A stretch of 64,000 nt of DNA, from NCBI GenBank assembly GCA_964408795.1, contig CAYPAW010000034.1:1-64000 (forward strand), written 5' to 3'. A model generated the notes under the pieces. The model worked only from the letters and a program-made list of their open reading frames with translations, had not been told where the DNA came from and did no database searches. The translations under genes were made by a program, and so were the position numbers. The stretch comes from JABMQB01 sp964408795. Its GTDB lineage: Bacteria > Bacteroidota > Bacteroidia > Bacteroidales > Prolixibacteraceae. Each line of letters opens with the position of its first letter. Position 1 is the stretch's first letter. This document shows positions 61,448 through 64,000 of this stretch, in pieces.

Positions 61448-62430
61448 TGTTTTTACAAATACTGAAATCAAATAAGGCTTTCAACCTGATTCTTTTTCCC
61501 CTGATAGGTGCCGTATTGTGGCTGCCCAGCCTTATTTCACCGAAGAAATATCCCTTTACTCCCGGTGAAGACCAATCGATCCTTTTCAGTCCCCTGATGA
61601 AGCTGGTGGATTCAAAACCTTCAATGGAGGTGCTGATCTCCCTTTTTTTAATGGTTGTTCTTGCCTTCAGCATTCAAAAAATTAACAGCCAGTATAGTTT
61701 TTTCCGTATCCGCACGTTGCTTCCTTTTCATTTGTTGATTCTTTTCATTGGAGGGCTACCTGCATTGCATACCTTGCATCCGGTATATTTTGCATCGATC
61801 TTTTTTGTTTTTGCCCTTGACCGGGAATTCCGTGCGTTCAAGAAAAAAAGTTTTTATTCCCATTCCTTTGACACGGGATTGCTTATCGGTTTGGGCTCTC
61901 TTTTTTACCCTCCGATGCTTTTTCTTTTTCCTTCCCTGATGGTAGGAATGTGGATGATCAATCAGGAGTGCAACTGGCGGCATCTGGTGCTTCTTTTCTG
62001 GGGGTTGATCCTTCCATGGATCGTTGCTTTTTCCGGATTTTATCTGGCCGGTTCCGGCGGCGAGCCTTTGAGGATCCTGAGAATCCATCTGTCTCTCTCC
62101 CTTCATCATCTGACAGGCAATGTTCCGCTGCAGATTTTTTCCGGTTTCTGGGTTTTTCTTCTGGCTGTGGGTACGCTTCTGGGTCTGAGCCGGTTTGATG
62201 AACACAAGATCAGCACCCGAAAGTATTATACCGTGTTTCTTCTGCTGTCTGTAACCCTGATCATCGTCTTCCTTCTTGCCCCTTTTGTGTCGGTGGAAAG
62301 TTTGATCCTCCTGGCAGTGCCTTCCGTTTTTATTGTTTCCAATGCATTGCTATCGTTCAGGATCCGGTTCCTCGCCGAGGTGGTCCTGGCTCTGCTGGCC
62401 GGATTGATTATTTACATGCAAATCGCCTGA
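61447..62430 (+). CDS. DUF6427 family polytopic membrane protein
   Basis: 327 residues with about nine hydrophobic helices and short loops. It begins MFLQILKSNKAFNLILFPLIG, and the conserved loop NSQYSFFRIRTLLPFHLL with HPVYFASIFFVFALDREFRAFKK is DUF6427-like. The family is Bacteroidota-specific and of unknown function; sequence shape is that of a transporter or lipid-modifying protein. Its ATG overlaps the purD stop codon by one base, the usual gene pair in this phylum. Confidence 0.85.
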   Translation: MFLQILKSNKAFNLILFPLIGAVLWLPSLISPKKYPFTPGEDQSILFSPLMKLVDSKPSMEVLISLFLMVVLAFSIQKINSQYSFFRIRTLLPFHLLILFIGGLPALHTLHPVYFASIFFVFALDREFRAFKKKSFYSHSFDTGLLIGLGSLFYPPMLFLFPSLMVGMWMINQECNWRHLVLLFWGLILPWIVAFSGFYLAGSGGEPLRILRIHLSLSLHHLTGNVPLQIFSGFWVFLLAVGTLLGLSRFDEHKISTRKYYTVFLLLSVTLIIVFLLAPFVSVESLILLAVPSVFIVSNALLSFRIRFLAEVVLALLAGLIIYMQIA

Positions 62431-62442
62431 AGGAAACGCTAA

Positions 62443-62586
62443 ACAGACCCTGTTTCCCAACAGGAACCGGATTTAAAACCCGAGTTAATCCAGGTTATTG
62501 AACACGAAATGGAGATCCACCCTACCGCAGGAATTCTGGCCCGAGGGAGGAACTTGTTGAAGAAATTGAAAGCAGAAGTTTGTTAA
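62443..62586 (+). pseudogene. Coding-like remnant without a usable start
   Basis: The plus strand is open for 47 codons from a TAA at 62440 to a TAA at 62584. The translation after the first 10 codons (LKPELIQVIEHEMEI then HPTAGILARGRNLLKK) is charged and helix-like, but there is no upstream ATG and only a 25-codon frame from an internal ATG at 62509. It overlaps the end of ispD by a few bases. It may be a decayed gene fragment or chance; I do not recognise it. Confidence 0.3.
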
Positions 62587-63254
62587 GGAGATGGCTTCAT
62601 GAGGTGGCTGATTATTTTCAGGTCTTCCGGATAGGTTATTTTTATGTTTTCCGGATTTCCAGAAACCAGAAAAATCGTTTTGCCGGTTGCTTCCAATACC
62701 GATGCATCATCCGTAAATAACGGATGATATTCCTGTTGATAGGCATCTTTTATTTCGGAGATCCGGAACGTTTGGGGAGTCTGAACGGTTACGTATTCCG
62801 AGCGGTCGACCGCCCGGGTTTCCCTCTTTTTTACGATGCGTAGCGATTCGTTAACCGGCCATACGGGAACGGCATTTCCGTTATTAACAGCTGATTGATA
62901 ACAACGATCCAGGGTGTCCCGGCTTACCAGGGGACGAACCCCGTCGTGGATGAAAACAATGCCCTCATCGGAAATCCTGGAGAGGCCGTTTTTTACCGAA
63001 TGAAATCGTGTTTCTCCTCCCGGACAGACCGCATGCACGGGAGTGTGGGTATAGGTTTTACAGAGTGATTCCCAGTAAGGGATCTGTTCTTCAGGGAGAA
63101 CCACAATGAGCTCCATTAAAGGGTCGTAGTGAAAAAAAACACCCATGGAGTGCATCAAAACCGTTTTTCCGGCAATCTCAAGAAATTGTTTGGGAATACG
63201 GCCTCCCATTCTGTTTCCCTGGCCTCCGGCCACGATGAGCGCATACTTTTTCAT
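62583..63254 (-). CDS. ispD: 2-C-methyl-D-erythritol 4-phosphate cytidylyltransferase
   Basis: 223 residues from the ATG at 63254 (MKKYALIVAGGQGNRMGG); an ATG six codons earlier is possible. The nucleotide-binding motif GGQGNRMGGRIPKQFLEI includes the conserved Arg and Lys of the CTP site; VFIHDGVRPLVSRDTLDRC carries the DGVRP block; TVQTPQTFRISEI is the QTPQxF motif. It is the second committed step of the non-mevalonate isoprenoid pathway. It is convergent with the DUF6427 gene. Confidence 0.95.
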   Translation of the reverse strand: MKKYALIVAGGQGNRMGGRIPKQFLEIAGKTVLMHSMGVFFHYDPLMELIVVLPEEQIPYWESLCKTYTHTPVHAVCPGGETRFHSVKNGLSRISDEGIVFIHDGVRPLVSRDTLDRCYQSAVNNGNAVPVWPVNESLRIVKKRETRAVDRSEYVTVQTPQTFRISEIKDAYQQEYHPLFTDDASVLEATGKTIFLVSGNPENIKITYPEDLKIISHLMKPSP

Positions 63255-63272
63255 ACGCCTTGGCATTTTCAC

Positions 63273-63647
63273 AAGATATTCTGTAAGGTGGGCAAACTTA
63301 GCGAATTAATCTATGGTTGCCATAAAACGGCGGGAAATTTTCAGGAAATGCATATCCTGTAAAAGGGGTCTGCATGAGTTTTCTTAAGGATAATGCGGAA
63401 AAAGTGAGACTTTCAGGGTTACCTTTTGACGGATAACAGAATATATTACTATATGACCCTTATTATTTATCTTTCCAATTCCAATGATAGTACCCGGTTC
63501 TCCTTACCGGGTTTTTCTTTATAGTATACAGTTTGGTTGACATTGATATTGCAGCGATGACATGTTCCACAGCACAGGCTTCTTGTTTGGTGCATAGCGA
63601 TCCGGTAAAGAAAAAAAGTTATTTTTACAGCAAAATTTTGCCACAAG
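63273..63647. other. Intergenic region between ispD and the DUF5020 gene
   Basis: About 375 nt with no gene recognised. It contains a box TATCTTTC (63467-63474, one base from TAnnTTTG) and a plus-strand terminator-like hairpin at 63492-63516, then 131 nt to the ATG of the DUF5020 gene. The box and hairpin lie in the leader of that gene. Confidence 0.45.
63492..63516 (+). terminator. Terminator-like hairpin in front of the DUF5020 gene
   Basis: ACCCGGT and ACCGGGT form a perfect 7-bp stem with a 7-nt loop, followed by TTTT-C-TTT. The T-run is on the plus strand only. No plus-strand gene ends nearby (the previous one ends at 62430), so it may end an unseen small RNA or attenuate the downstream gene. 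Confidence 0.55.
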
Positions 63648-64000
63648 ATGATACGCACTTCGCTGGTTTTGTTTTTTATTCTGTGGATGAGTTCCGCGGT
63701 TTTGCAGGCTCAGAATCTTCAGCTTCATTATGATATGGGCAAAGGACGGGGATACCTGACCTCCACGGTGGAGATGTTCCGGCCCGACCGGTATGGAAGT
63801 ACGTTTTTCTTTATCGACATGGATTACGGGGTGGGAGACACCCGGGGTGTGAGCTTAGCCTATTGGGAGATCGCCCGGGCTATCCGTTTTTGGGAAGGCC
63901 CCTGGGCTTTTCACCTGGAATACAACGGAGGCCTCTACCGGTGGCAGGAGGGAACCGATTCAGGAGCCGGTGGATTTCCGGATGCCTGGTATGCAGGAAT
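63648..64000 (+). CDS. DUF5020 family protein (partial, runs off the window)
   Basis: 117 codons are visible before the window ends. A signal peptide covers about residues 1-21 (FILWMSSAVLQAQ). The following NLQLHYDMGKGRGYLTSTVEMF, then TFFFIDMDYG and FHLEYNGGLYRWQEG, are typical of DUF5020, a Bacteroidota family of outer-membrane beta-barrel-like proteins (nucleoside channel Tsx-like in shape) of unknown substrate. The start ATG lies 131 nt after the terminator-like hairpin. The C-terminus is missing because of the window edge, not a truncation. Confidence 0.82.
   Translation, partial: MIRTSLVLFFILWMSSAVLQAQNLQLHYDMGKGRGYLTSTVEMFRPDRYGSTFFFIDMDYGVGDTRGVSLAYWEIARAIRFWEGPWAFHLEYNGGLYRWQEGTDSGAGGFPDAWYAG

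Overview
The window is a piece of a Bacteroidota chromosome, most likely from the Bacteroidales/Marinilabiliales side of the phylum. The evidence is a SusD-type lipoprotein, a type IX secretion C-terminal domain, arabinan-degrading GH43 and GH51 enzymes, the gene order tig-clpP-clpX, several Bacteroidota-specific families (DUF5020, DUF6427, DUF6807, DUF2723, DUF3108), and repeated promoter -7 boxes of the form TAnnTTTG with no Shine-Dalgarno-like sequence. No rRNA, CRISPR array, prophage or transposase gene is present.

Layout. 0.3-1.9 kb: small stress cluster (lmo0937-like membrane peptide, CsbD-like protein, SPFH protein, cold-shock protein). 1.9-5.2 kb: two-domain glycosyltransferase with a cupin partner, and an AraC regulator with an N-terminal CxxC (HMA-like) domain. 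5.6-11.1 kb: arabinan utilisation genes (GH43, GH51, GH51 with a T9SS tail). 11.2-17 kb: tRNA-Asn with a remnant copy, PfkB kinase, deoxynucleoside kinase, GH3-like protein, CvpA, TyrS. 17-19.5 kb: Wzz-like and O-antigen-ligase-like membrane proteins. 19.5-23.4 kb: EF-P, DUF3108, TsaB, a PD40 propeller protein and a small winged-helix protein. 23.4-29.2 kb: tRNA-Phe with remnant copies, M16 protease, O-methyltransferase, MutS, tRNA-Gly, tRNA-Leu. 29.2-31.4 kb: a decayed polysaccharide-uptake region (truncated sensor next to tRNA-Leu, orphan SusD). 31.7-33.2 kb: M48 lipoprotein protease. 33.7-41.2 kb: catabolic cluster of two Gfo/Idh/MocA oxidoreductases, two DUF6807 proteins and a UroD-like methyltransferase-fold protein, with a divergent AraC regulator. 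41-64 kb: mostly housekeeping (AhcY, RecQ, TatC, LptB, tRNA-Leu, Tig-ClpP-ClpX, dehydratase, SMP-30, PNP, LpxK, FolK, SppA, DUF2723, PurD, DUF6427, IspD) ending in a truncated DUF5020 gene.

How parts work together. The arabinan genes form a secreted debranching and depolymerising set: the GH43 cuts the alpha-1,5 backbone and the GH51 enzymes remove arabinofuranose. The 33.7-41.2 kb genes look like an inducible pathway for a modified sugar or glycoside, with the AraC protein sensing the inducer. Tig, ClpP and ClpX handle folding and degradation of cytosolic proteins; LptB and LpxK serve LPS export and lipid A synthesis; Wzz-like and ligase-like proteins serve surface polysaccharide.

Most notable non-genic signals: (1) degenerate 3'-half copies immediately downstream of tRNA-Asn, tRNA-Phe and possibly tRNA-Gly, in which the T-loop is replaced by a short hairpin; (2) a dispersed 97-bp repeat with TTAACCC terminal inverted repeats (two near-identical copies, one 34-nt miniature that supplies a stop codon); (3) a sensor gene cut off within about 15 nt of a tRNA-Leu 3' end beside an orphan susD. 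All identifications come from reading motifs; no database search was possible.
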